Shown: positions 1 through 6,821 of the stretch, piece after piece
How the letters are laid out: every line of letters starts with the position of its first letter
How positions within the stretch are numbered: position 1 is the stretch's first letter
Assembly: GCA_034722995.1 (NCBI GenBank)
Contig: JAYEOL010000015.1
Span: 37,321-82,075, forward strand
Direction of reading: 5' to 3'
DNA: 44,755 bases
Origin: Candidatus Cloacimonadota bacterium
Lineage (GTDB): Bacteria > Cloacimonadota > Cloacimonadia > JGIOTU-2
Notes under the pieces: model-generated
Database searches by the model: none
The model's input: only the letters and a program-made list of their open reading frames with translations
Told to the model about the DNA's origin: nothing
Translations under genes and position numbers: made by a program

Positions 1-642
1 GATGATAACTCTCCTGATGGAACAGCAGGAATTGTAAAAGATATTATGAAAACAAATTCTAAAGTCCACCTTTTAGAGAGAGAAAAGAAGATGGGCTTAG
101 GCAGTGCATATATTGCTGGATTCAAGTATGCCATACAGAATAAATATGATTATATTTTTGAAATGGATGCAGACTTTTCACATAATCCTGACAAATTACC
201 CGAACTTCTTAATGCTATAAAGACCAATGACTTGGTAATCGGCTCAAGATATATAACTGGAGTAAATGTAATAAATTGGTCTCCACGTCGTTTAGTATTA
301 AGTCTTATGGCATCAAAATATGTACGGATAATAACCAGAATGCCAATAAAAGACCCCACTGCAGGATTCAAATGCTTTCGCAGAGAAGTTTTAGAAGCAA
401 TAGATCTGGATAATGTTCTTTCTGATGGCTATTCATTTCAGATAGAAGTAAATTACAAAGTCTGGAAGAAGGGCTTTCGTATTAAAGAAGTCCCAATTAT
501 ATTTGTTGAACGGCAAAGCGGAAAATCTAAAATGTCAAAAAAGATTGTAAAAGAAGCAATCTTTATTGTTTGGAAGTTAAGGATATTTCCAAAATATTGG
601 GCAAAAAGACGAAGAAAACATTTAAAGAAAAGAAACGCTTAA
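1..642 (+). CDS. polyprenol-phosphate mannosyl/glycosyltransferase, GT2 family (5' truncated)
   Basis: The open frame runs from base 1, so the gene begins before the window; the ATG at 46 is internal. The first visible residues, DDNSPDGTA, are the nucleotide-sugar-binding motif near the N-terminus of dolichol/polyprenol-phosphate mannose synthases. A DAD metal-binding motif follows about 55 residues in (EMDADFSHNP), then GSRY, DPTAGFKCF and a basic C-terminus. There is no C-terminal membrane domain, so it resembles the short soluble DPM1 form. The family transfers a sugar from a nucleotide donor (usually GDP-mannose) to a polyprenyl phosphate at the cytoplasmic membrane face. The exact sugar cannot be told from sequence. 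A YitT-type gene follows 36 bases downstream on the same strand. Confidence 0.88.
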   Translation, partial: DDNSPDGTAGIVKDIMKTNSKVHLLEREKKMGLGSAYIAGFKYAIQNKYDYIFEMDADFSHNPDKLPELLNAIKTNDLVIGSRYITGVNVINWSPRRLVLSLMASKYVRIITRMPIKDPTAGFKCFRREVLEAIDLDNVLSDGYSFQIEVNYKVWKKGFRIKEVPIIFVERQSGKSKMSKKIVKEAIFIVWKLRIFPKYWAKRRRKHLKKRNA

Positions 643-678
643 TGATAAAGTTTTTTTTCACAAATAGATATTTATAAT

Positions 679-1542
679 ATGAAAACAAAGATTAAGACAA
701 TAATTGATTACCTTTTTATCACTGCTGGAGCAATGATAATGAGCTTGTCATTAGTATCATTTCTTTCACCAAACAAGATAGCGGCTGGTGGAGTAAGTGG
801 TTTGGCAATTGTATTTCATCATATTTTTAAAATACCTATTGGAATTACGATGTTAATTTTTAATATACCTCTTTTTCTAATTGGTATTAAGTATTTAGGA
901 AAACGATTTGGAATTCGTACATTATTTGGGATGATAATTTTTTCATTATTTACAGATTTTTTTGATAAGATATTACACTTTCAGGCTATTACTGATGAAC
1001 CATTACTTGCTTCACTTTATGGAGGGCTTCTAATAGGTGTTGGATTGGGGATTATCTTTAAAGTGCGAGGTTCAACAGGTGGTTCAGATATTGTGGCACA
1101 GATATTCAGCCATAAAGGGATAATGAGCGCAGGTAATACTTTCCTTTTAATTGATTTTATTGTTATCAGTTTTGCAGGTATATCATTTCAGGGAATTGAA
1201 TATGCTCTCTGGGGTTTTATTGGACTCTATGTTTCAAGCAGAGTTATTGATGTGATTATTTCTGGTTTAGGTTATGCTAAAGCCTGTTATATAATTTCAA
1301 AGAAGTCTGAGGTAATTAAAGATGAAATTTTTGATAAAATGAATCGCGGAGTAACTTTTTTTAAAGGCAAAGGTGCATATCTACAAGAGGATAGGAATAT
1401 TATCTTTTGCATTGTTACAAGAAGAGAGGTTGCGAAATTAAGAAATATAGTAAAAATAACTGATCCCGATGCTTTTGTGATAATTCAAAATGTCCATCAA
1501 GTGTTGGGAAGAGGATTTAAACCAAGAGAAAATATAGTTTGA
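679..1542 (+). CDS. YitT family membrane protein (DUF161 + DUF2179)
   Basis: The 287-residue length, an N-terminal block of about five to six hydrophobic segments and a soluble C-terminal domain from about residue 210 match the YitT family. The N-terminal part has the family phrase AAGGVSGLA and the glycine-rich GLLIGVGLGIIFKVRGSTGG. The C-terminal DUF2179 domain contains GVTFFKGKGAY and ends near VHQVLGRGF. The family is widespread and its transport substrate is not established, so no substrate is assigned. It could be co-transcribed with the glycosyltransferase upstream, but the two have no obvious functional link. Confidence 0.88.
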   Translation: MKTKIKTIIDYLFITAGAMIMSLSLVSFLSPNKIAAGGVSGLAIVFHHIFKIPIGITMLIFNIPLFLIGIKYLGKRFGIRTLFGMIIFSLFTDFFDKILHFQAITDEPLLASLYGGLLIGVGLGIIFKVRGSTGGSDIVAQIFSHKGIMSAGNTFLLIDFIVISFAGISFQGIEYALWGFIGLYVSSRVIDVIISGLGYAKACYIISKKSEVIKDEIFDKMNRGVTFFKGKGAYLQEDRNIIFCIVTRREVAKLRNIVKITDPDAFVIIQNVHQVLGRGFKPRENIV

Positions 1543-1635
1543 TTATTAGCGCAAGGATATTAAGATAGAAAGGTTGAACATTGAATGATGAATTAAGAAT
1601 GTAATTAAAAAATTTTGTTTAAAAATGGAGGATTT

Positions 1636-1872
1636 ATGCAACGATCTAAAATAATAGATGAATTAAAAAAATTACCTGAATCTGAGATATTAATGATTCT
1701 TGAAAAGACCTTGCATTTCATAAGAGAAGAATATAGACAGACAGAAAAGAAAAGATTTAAAATTAATAAACAACATCTAACAATAGCAGCTAAAGCTTTG
1801 TATAAAGATTATACCGCTGATGATGAACTTACAATATTCACAGATATTGATAGTGAGGATTTTCATGAATAG
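1636..1872 (+). CDS. antitoxin of a MazEF-type toxin-antitoxin pair
   Basis: A 78-residue acidic protein. An upstream in-frame TTG at 1615 exists, but a GGAGG at 1627-1631 places the start at the ATG at 1636. The C-terminal part (KALYKDYTADDELTIF, then DSEDFHE) is the acidic tail typical of small antitoxins paired with MazF/PemK toxins, which wraps around the toxin and blocks its active site. The N-terminal half is predicted helical and would be the DNA-binding or dimerisation part. Its last 8 bases overlap the toxin start, the usual translationally coupled arrangement. The family call rests on this tail and on the neighbour. Confidence 0.8.
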   Translation: MQRSKIIDELKKLPESEILMILEKTLHFIREEYRQTEKKRFKINKQHLTIAAKALYKDYTADDELTIFTDIDSEDFHE

Positions 1873-2209
1873 AGGAGAAATTTGGCTAATTAACTTAGAA
1901 CCAACACTGGGAAAAGAAATTAAAAAAACAAGACCTACGGTGATTGTAAATGATGACGCTATCGGGATTCTTCCTTTAAGAGTAATTGTTCCTATTACTG
2001 AATGGAAAGAGCGGTATTCAATTGCTCCTTGGATGGTTAAACTTACTCCAGATTCTAAAAATAATCTTGAGAAAATTTCATCTGCGGATTGTTTTCAAGT
2101 GCGGTCAGTATCAAAGGAAAGATTTGTGAAAAAAATTGGAGCTTTATCTGCTGATATAATGAAGAAAATTACTAATGCATTAGCTTTGGTATTGGCTATT
2201 GAACAGTGA
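1865..2209 (+). CDS. mazF: MazF/PemK-family endoribonuclease toxin
   Basis: A 114-residue protein starting MNRGEIWLINLEPTLGKEIKKTRP, which is the conserved N-terminal strand-loop of MazF/PemK/ChpB toxins (G-E-I-W, then the KTRP segment with the catalytic arginine). It continues with VIVNDDAIG, VIVPIT and a conserved SADCFQVRSVSKER block. The family cleaves single-stranded mRNA at short sequence motifs and is held inactive by the antitoxin. A longer frame from 1820 exists, but only the ATG at 1865 gives the family N-terminus and the expected overlap with the antitoxin gene. The pair probably forms an autoregulated operon. Confidence 0.92.
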   Translation: MNRGEIWLINLEPTLGKEIKKTRPTVIVNDDAIGILPLRVIVPITEWKERYSIAPWMVKLTPDSKNNLEKISSADCFQVRSVSKERFVKKIGALSADIMKKITNALALVLAIEQ

Positions 2210-2359
2210 GCTAATATATATTATTAATGATAATATCTACATTTACAACCATACATAAACCAAAGAAATAATTCGGGCATTATCCTGATTTATTGGGGCC
2301 CACAAAGCAGGATTTTTCCGTGTTTATAGTTCTTTGTAGTTAAAAATATAGGAGCAAAA

Positions 2360-3067
2360 ATGATAAAATTAGGCGTAAATATTGACCACATCGCAACGAT
2401 TCGTCAGGCAAGAAAGACTACCGAGCCTGACCCTGTGGAAGCAGCGTTTATTGCAGAAAAGAATGGTGCCGACCAGATAACAATACATTTGCGTGAAGAC
2501 AGACGGCACATTCAGGATAGAGACTTACGAATATTGAGAGAAACAATTCAAACGCGATTAAATTTGGAAATGGCACCGACAGATGAAATGGTTAGTATCG
2601 CTAAAGCTATTCATCCTGATTCCGTTACATTAGTTCCTGAAAAAAGAGAAGAAGTAACAACTGAAGGTGGTCTTAATGTTGATATTAAAGGACTTGAGAA
2701 AAAAATAGTTGAACTTAAATCTGCTAAAATAAAAGTAAACCTGTTTATTGACCCGGATGTTGAACTAATTAAAAAATCAAAAAAATTAGGTGCAGATACT
2801 GTTGAACTTCATACAGGATATTTTGCTAATTCTAAAACGAAGAAAGATATAAAAAATGAAGTTGAAAGAATTAAGGATGCAGCACATACTGCTAAAAAAT
2901 TAGATTTATATGTTGCTGCTGGTCACGGAATAACTTATTTTAATATTCATCATTTGAAAGGTATCACTGAAATTGAAGAGTATAATATTGGACATACAAT
3001 TATTTCAAGAGCAGTTTTTGTTGGACTCGGTCAAGCTATTAGAGAAATGAAAGCATTAATAGGCTAA
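2360..3067 (+). CDS. pdxJ: pyridoxine 5'-phosphate synthase
   Basis: A 235-residue TIM-barrel enzyme that condenses 1-deoxy-D-xylulose 5-phosphate with 3-amino-2-oxopropyl phosphate to pyridoxine 5'-phosphate, the last step of DXP-dependent vitamin B6 synthesis. The start KLGVNIDHIATIRQARKT is the family N-terminus. HLREDRRHIQDRD carries the catalytic and substrate-binding residues, and TLVPEKREEVTTEGGL and AAGHGI are also conserved. Length is normal for the family. A GGAGC lies just before the ATG. The 150-base spacer from mazF holds no recognisable gene. No other B6 gene is present in the window. Confidence 0.96.
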   Translation: MIKLGVNIDHIATIRQARKTTEPDPVEAAFIAEKNGADQITIHLREDRRHIQDRDLRILRETIQTRLNLEMAPTDEMVSIAKAIHPDSVTLVPEKREEVTTEGGLNVDIKGLEKKIVELKSAKIKVNLFIDPDVELIKKSKKLGADTVELHTGYFANSKTKKDIKNEVERIKDAAHTAKKLDLYVAAGHGITYFNIHHLKGITEIEEYNIGHTIISRAVFVGLGQAIREMKALIG

Positions 3068-3134
3068 AAGGTTTTAAAGTTTAAAGGTTTGAATACAAAG
3101 TAATGCTCATCCGTCAGTGGATTGGCCACTAATT

Positions 3135-4370
3135 ATGCTTTTCTACAATTTTATTATCACACTATTATTTATACTTTTGGGACCATATTTTCTCATCCGA
3201 TTAATTACAAAAAACAAAGATTGGAAATGGCGACTTGGTTTTGGAAAATATCCACAAACTAATAAGAAAAAAATCTGGATTCATGCTTCATCTGTTGGAG
3301 AGATAAACGGTTTAACTTCTTTGATAAATAAAATTTCCACCGAACAAAAGGACTGTTTTGTTTATCTATCTACAATGACATTAACAGGCCAGGAACGAGC
3401 AAAAAAGATAGCTTTGAAACATCATCAAAATATATTTCCATTTCTTTTTCCACTGGATATTCCCTGGATTATGATAATAATTTTGACTAAAATAAAACCA
3501 AAGTTACTTATTCTAACAGAAACAGAAATTTGGCCTGTTCTTATTTGTTATGCTAAAAAGATGGGATGTAAAGTCTTGTTGATAAATGCTCGTTTGTCTG
3601 AGAGGTCTGTGAAAAACTACAAAAAATTCCAGGTGCTTTTTGATGAGGTAATCAGTAAAATAGACCTTATCTCTGCTCAATCAAAAACGGATAAAGATAG
3701 ATTTAGGAAGTTTGGAAATAGGAATGTTAAAATAAATGGCAATTTGAAATTTGCACTTTCTTTACCTGAATTTGACTTTGATAAAATTAAAGACAACTGG
3801 AAAATAAAATCTAATTTTGTAATTACTTTCGGAAGCAGCCGACCAAAAGAAGAGGAATTAGTTGTGGATTTGCATAAATTTCTAATCGCACAGGAAGTCA
3901 AACATCAAATTATTCTTGCTCCGCGTCATTTGAACAGATTACCTGAGGTTGAAAAACTATTAAAAGCCAATGATTTAAACTATGAAAAATTGTCTGAGAT
4001 TAAAAGTAGATATGATATTCTTTTGATTGACAGAATGGGGGAGTTGACAAAAGCATATTCAATTTCAAATTTGGCAGTAATTGGTGGAAGTTTTTATGAT
4101 TTTGGTGGTCATAATCCACTTGAAGCAGCTTATTTCAGCAAGCCGATTTTGATGGGAAAATTTCATCAGAGTTGTAGAAAAACAGTTGAAATATTATTGA
4201 GATATAACGCTATTGAGATTGTTGATAAAGATGATTTAAATCAAAAAATTATGTATTTATGTAAACATCCTGAAATAAGAAAGAAAATGGGAAACGCTGC
4301 TAAAATGGTAATGGAAAGAAACAAAGATTCATTAGAAAAAACATTAAAAGCAATTGAAAGATATTTATAA
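3135..4370 (+). CDS. waaA: 3-deoxy-D-manno-octulosonic acid (Kdo) transferase
   Basis: A GT30-family glycosyltransferase that adds Kdo to lipid A precursor at the inner face of the cytoplasmic membrane; its presence argues for LPS and an outer membrane. Visible family features are the N-terminal membrane anchor (YNFIITLLFILLGPYF), the HASSVGE motif with the putative catalytic glutamate, ETEIWP, the LINARLSERS segment and the C-terminal GGSFYDFGGHNPLEAA donor-binding signature. I chose the ATG at 3135; an in-frame GTG at 3117 would add six residues. Neither start has a good ribosome binding site. AmrS follows 15 bases later. Confidence 0.94.
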   Translation: MLFYNFIITLLFILLGPYFLIRLITKNKDWKWRLGFGKYPQTNKKKIWIHASSVGEINGLTSLINKISTEQKDCFVYLSTMTLTGQERAKKIALKHHQNIFPFLFPLDIPWIMIIILTKIKPKLLILTETEIWPVLICYAKKMGCKVLLINARLSERSVKNYKKFQVLFDEVISKIDLISAQSKTDKDRFRKFGNRNVKINGNLKFALSLPEFDFDKIKDNWKIKSNFVITFGSSRPKEEELVVDLHKFLIAQEVKHQIILAPRHLNRLPEVEKLLKANDLNYEKLSEIKSRYDILLIDRMGELTKAYSISNLAVIGGSFYDFGGHNPLEAAYFSKPILMGKFHQSCRKTVEILLRYNAIEIVDKDDLNQKIMYLCKHPEIRKKMGNAAKMVMERNKDSLEKTLKAIERYL

Positions 4371-4385
4371 ATAAAGAAGGTATAG

Positions 4386-5387
4386 ATGAAAAAAGCATTA
4401 TATTACAAAAAGTTAGATGATAACAAAGTCCAATGTGAGTTATGTCCACAAATGTGTGTAATTCCCGAAGGAAAAACAGGTATTTGCTTTGGAAGAAGAA
4501 ATATTGGTGGTGAATTATTTGCAGAAAACTATGGACAAACTATTTCAATTTCTATGGACCCTATTGAGAAAAAGCCATTATATCATTTTTATCCTGGAAG
4601 AGACATTTTGTCAATCGGACCAAATGGATGCAATCTTCGTTGTATATTCTGCCAAAATTATCATATATCACAGCAGATTAGTCCAACAAAAAAAATCACA
4701 CCAAAGGAGCTTCTAAAATATTGTAAACAAACAAATTCAATAGGAGTTGCATACACATACACTGAACCGATTATCTGGTATGAATTTATTTATGATTCTG
4801 CAAAATTATTACACGAAAATGGGAAAGTAGCTGTTTTAGTAACAAATGGCACAATAAATGAAAAGCCTTTGAAAGAAATACTTCCACTTATTGATGCGAT
4901 GAACATTGACCTGAAAGCCTTTACTGATGAGTTCTACAAAAAATATTGTTCAGGATTTCTTGAAACGGTTAAGAATACAATTAGAATTTCATCTCAATGT
5001 ATCGGGACTCATATTGAAATTACTGACCTTATAATTCCTGATTTGAATGATAGCAAAGAAGAGATTCAAAATTTAGTTGATTTCATTGCTGATATTGATA
5101 ATGAAATTCCTTTACATTTTTCCAGATATTTTCCTGCATATAAGTTAAATAAACCTCTGACTCCTGCAAGCACTCTGCAATCTGCTTATGAGATTGCAAA
5201 AAAGAAGTTGAAATATGTATATGTGGGAAACATCAATCTAACAAATACCAGCGATACATTTTGTCCAAATTGCGGAGAACTTTTGATTAAAAGAGGTGGT
5301 TTTTATTCTGAGACTGTAAATGTGAATGATGAAAATCGTTGTAAAAATTGCAATTATTTAATAAAAGGAGTCCATCTTTTTGATTAA
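4386..5387 (+). CDS. amrS: AmmeMemoRadiSam-system radical SAM enzyme
   Basis: A 333-residue radical SAM protein. The cluster-binding cysteines are C82, C86 and C89 in GCNLRCIFCQN, the AmrS/PflA-like spacing. An N-terminal segment with CELCPQMCVI and a C-terminal CPNCG/CKNC pair are typical extra metal-binding elements. The family phrase DPIEKKPLYHFYPG is present. AmrS is named for its genome neighbourhood with AMMECR1 and Memo proteins, neither of which is visible here; the reaction in bacteria is not settled. The AAGAAGG before the ATG at 4386 is a reasonable ribosome binding site. The end overlaps the next gene by 8 bases. Confidence 0.92.
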   Translation: MKKALYYKKLDDNKVQCELCPQMCVIPEGKTGICFGRRNIGGELFAENYGQTISISMDPIEKKPLYHFYPGRDILSIGPNGCNLRCIFCQNYHISQQISPTKKITPKELLKYCKQTNSIGVAYTYTEPIIWYEFIYDSAKLLHENGKVAVLVTNGTINEKPLKEILPLIDAMNIDLKAFTDEFYKKYCSGFLETVKNTIRISSQCIGTHIEITDLIIPDLNDSKEEIQNLVDFIADIDNEIPLHFSRYFPAYKLNKPLTPASTLQSAYEIAKKKLKYVYVGNINLTNTSDTFCPNCGELLIKRGGFYSETVNVNDENRCKNCNYLIKGVHLFD

Positions 5388-5754
5388 TCAATCTCTAATT
5401 AAATCGTTTAATAAAGCTGATATTATATTAATAGTTATTCTTATTGTTTTGATATGTTTATCTTTTTTTGCTATTACGAAAAAAAATCAACAAACATCTT
5501 ATGCACTTTGTGAAATTGATGGAAAAGTAGTAAAAAGGATATTATTAAGTAAAAGCCAGAGAGTAGATTTAAAAAATGGAATGGAATTGGAAATTAAAAA
5601 CGGAAGAATACGGGTATCTAAATCGGATTGTCCCCAGCAAATCTGTGTTAAACACGGTTGGCTAAAATATAGCAGTGATATTATTGTGTGTGTGCCAAAT
5701 AGATGCATAATTTATACTGAGAACAAGGAGGAGTTTGATTATATTTCTCAATAA
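5380..5754 (+). CDS. NusG domain II-containing protein, membrane-anchored
   Basis: A 124-residue protein with a TTG start coupled to the end of amrS; an AGGAG at 5366-5370 supports this start. One N-terminal membrane segment (about residues 12-29) is followed by an extracytoplasmic NusG-II-like domain. That domain has the recognisable DCPQQICVKHGWL block with two cysteines and ends in IVCVPNRCIIY. In many anaerobes this small protein sits directly next to a Gx-transporter-family gene; here that neighbour is at 6293 and the two are separated by an S23-type gene with repeat arms. Its molecular role is not established. Confidence 0.85.
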   Translation: MINQSLIKSFNKADIILIVILIVLICLSFFAITKKNQQTSYALCEIDGKVVKRILLSKSQRVDLKNGMELEIKNGRIRVSKSDCPQQICVKHGWLKYSSDIIVCVPNRCIIYTENKEEFDYISQ

Positions 5755-5758
5755 AGAA

Positions 5759-5812
5759 GCAGTGGCAGTGGCAGTAGCAGGGGCAGTATTAGGTGCAGTA
5801 GCAGGAGCATTG
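5759..5812 (+). repeat. left GCAGNN hexamer array flanking the S23-type gene
   Basis: Nine consecutive 6-base units, seven of the form GCAGNN plus one TTAGGT and one GCATTG. The array starts 4 bases after the NusG-II stop codon and ends 24 bases before the ATG of the four-helix-bundle gene. The stretch 5765-5787 is the reverse complement of 6221-6243 at 21 of 23 positions, so the two arrays could pair across the gene. Confidence 0.9.
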
Positions 5813-5836
5813 ACCGAGAAATAATTGGAGGAGAAA

Positions 5837-6211
5837 ATGTCAGAAGGTTTTAGCAATTTAAAAGTTTATAAAATGTCTTATGATATGGCAATGGAAATCT
5901 TTAATATTACAAAATCATTTCCAAAAGAAGAAATTTATGCTTTAACCGACCAAATTCGACGATCTTCTCGCTCAGTATGTTCAAATATTGCTGAAGCATA
6001 TCGAAAGCGAAGATATCCGAAACATTTTACTTCTAAAGTTTCCGATGCAGATGGTGAAGCCAGTGAGACAATGGTCTGGGTAAATTTCGCAAAAGACTGT
6101 AATTATATAAATAAAAATATTTATAACAATCTAATTAAAAAATATAAAGAAATCGGAAAAATGTTAGGTAGTATGGCAAACCATCCAGAACGCTTCATAC
6201 CTAAAGAATAA
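5837..6211 (+). CDS. four-helix bundle protein, S23/TIGR02436 type
   Basis: A 124-residue helical protein with the family hallmarks: FSNLKVYKMSYDMAMEIF near the start, FPKEEIYALTDQIRRSSRSV with SNIAEAYRKR, and a late GKMLGSM helix. Members are known from intervening sequences inside 23S rRNA genes of some spirochaetes and other bacteria, and the fold is shared with the Avd protein of diversity-generating retroelements. The molecular function is unclear. GGAGGAG at 5827-5833 supports the ATG at 5837 over the in-frame TTG at 5825. It lies between two genes that are usually neighbours, inside inverted GCAGNN arrays, so it looks inserted. No rRNA or reverse transcriptase is nearby. Confidence 0.9.
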   Translation: MSEGFSNLKVYKMSYDMAMEIFNITKSFPKEEIYALTDQIRRSSRSVCSNIAEAYRKRRYPKHFTSKVSDADGEASETMVWVNFAKDCNYINKNIYNNLIKKYKEIGKMLGSMANHPERFIPKE

Positions 6212-6219
6212 TGTCCATA

Positions 6220-6268
6220 AACTGCCCCTGCTCCTGCCGCTGCTCCTGCTTCTGCCGCTGCCTCCTGC
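6220..6268 (-). repeat. right GCAGNN hexamer array (inverted) flanking the S23-type gene
   Basis: Read on the minus strand this is again a run of GCAGNN units: seven in phase at 6220-6261, then one more at 6263-6268 after a single extra base. It begins 8 bases after the S23-type stop codon and ends 24 bases before the Gx-transporter ATG. It is inverted relative to the array at 5759-5812. Confidence 0.9.
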
Positions 6269-6292
6269 TACCCAAAATTTAATTTATTAATT

Positions 6293-6811
6293 ATGAAACA
6301 TAATAAACCATTAATCTTGTCTGCATTCTCAATAATGGCAGTCCTATTTTTTGTTTTAGAGAATTTTCTGCCGAAACCTGTTCCATTTCTTAGAATTGGT
6401 TTAGCAAATGTGTTTGTATTACTTATTTTGATTAAAATGGATTTTTTTTCAGCTTTGATTGTATCATTATCAAAAGTAATTATTGGCAATCTTTTTTCAG
6501 GTTTAATTTTTACTCCAGTAATATTATTTTCATTATCAAGTAGTTTATTTGCACTTATAGTAATGTATTTATCAATAAAAAGCAGGATCGGTTTTAGTCT
6601 TATAGGAATCAGTATTATCGGTGCATTATTTCATAACTTGACTCAACTCGGGGTTGCTTATGGTTTGTTAATTAGAAACACAAGAATATTCACACTTTTT
6701 CCTATAATGGTTATGCTTAGTTTGATTACAGGAATTATAACCGGTTTTATTGCAATTTTACTAAACAATAAATTACAGTTTGACTCAATTTTACAAACTA
6801 ATCACACATAA
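6293..6811 (+). CDS. Gx transporter family membrane protein (HepS-I-like, COG4769)
   Basis: A 172-residue integral membrane protein with about five hydrophobic segments. The phrase LENFLPKPVPFLRIGLAN is the hallmark of the family annotated as heptaprenyl diphosphate synthase component I or Gx transporter, and LFHNLTQL recurs in its second half. The fold is related to the S-components of ECF-type transporters; the substrate is unknown. It commonly accompanies a NusG-II-domain protein, as here. The ATG at 6293 has no strong ribosome binding site, perhaps because the repeat-flanked S23 gene interrupts the original spacing. pbp1A follows 10 bases later. Confidence 0.85.
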   Translation: MKHNKPLILSAFSIMAVLFFVLENFLPKPVPFLRIGLANVFVLLILIKMDFFSALIVSLSKVIIGNLFSGLIFTPVILFSLSSSLFALIVMYLSIKSRIGFSLIGISIIGALFHNLTQLGVAYGLLIRNTRIFTLFPIMVMLSLITGIITGFIAILLNNKLQFDSILQTNHT

Positions 6812-6821
6812 ATAGAGTTAA

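Noticed and set aside
5759-5812. Reading the left hexamer array as an Ala/Val/Gly-rich peptide
   Set aside because: One frame gives AVAVAVAGAV-type sequence, but there is no start or ribosome binding site, and the array also exists in inverted form on the other side of the gene, so the DNA repeat explains it.
5825-6220. S23-type gene as part of an rRNA intervening sequence or diversity-generating retroelement
   Set aside because: No rRNA sequence, reverse transcriptase or template/variable repeat is present nearby.
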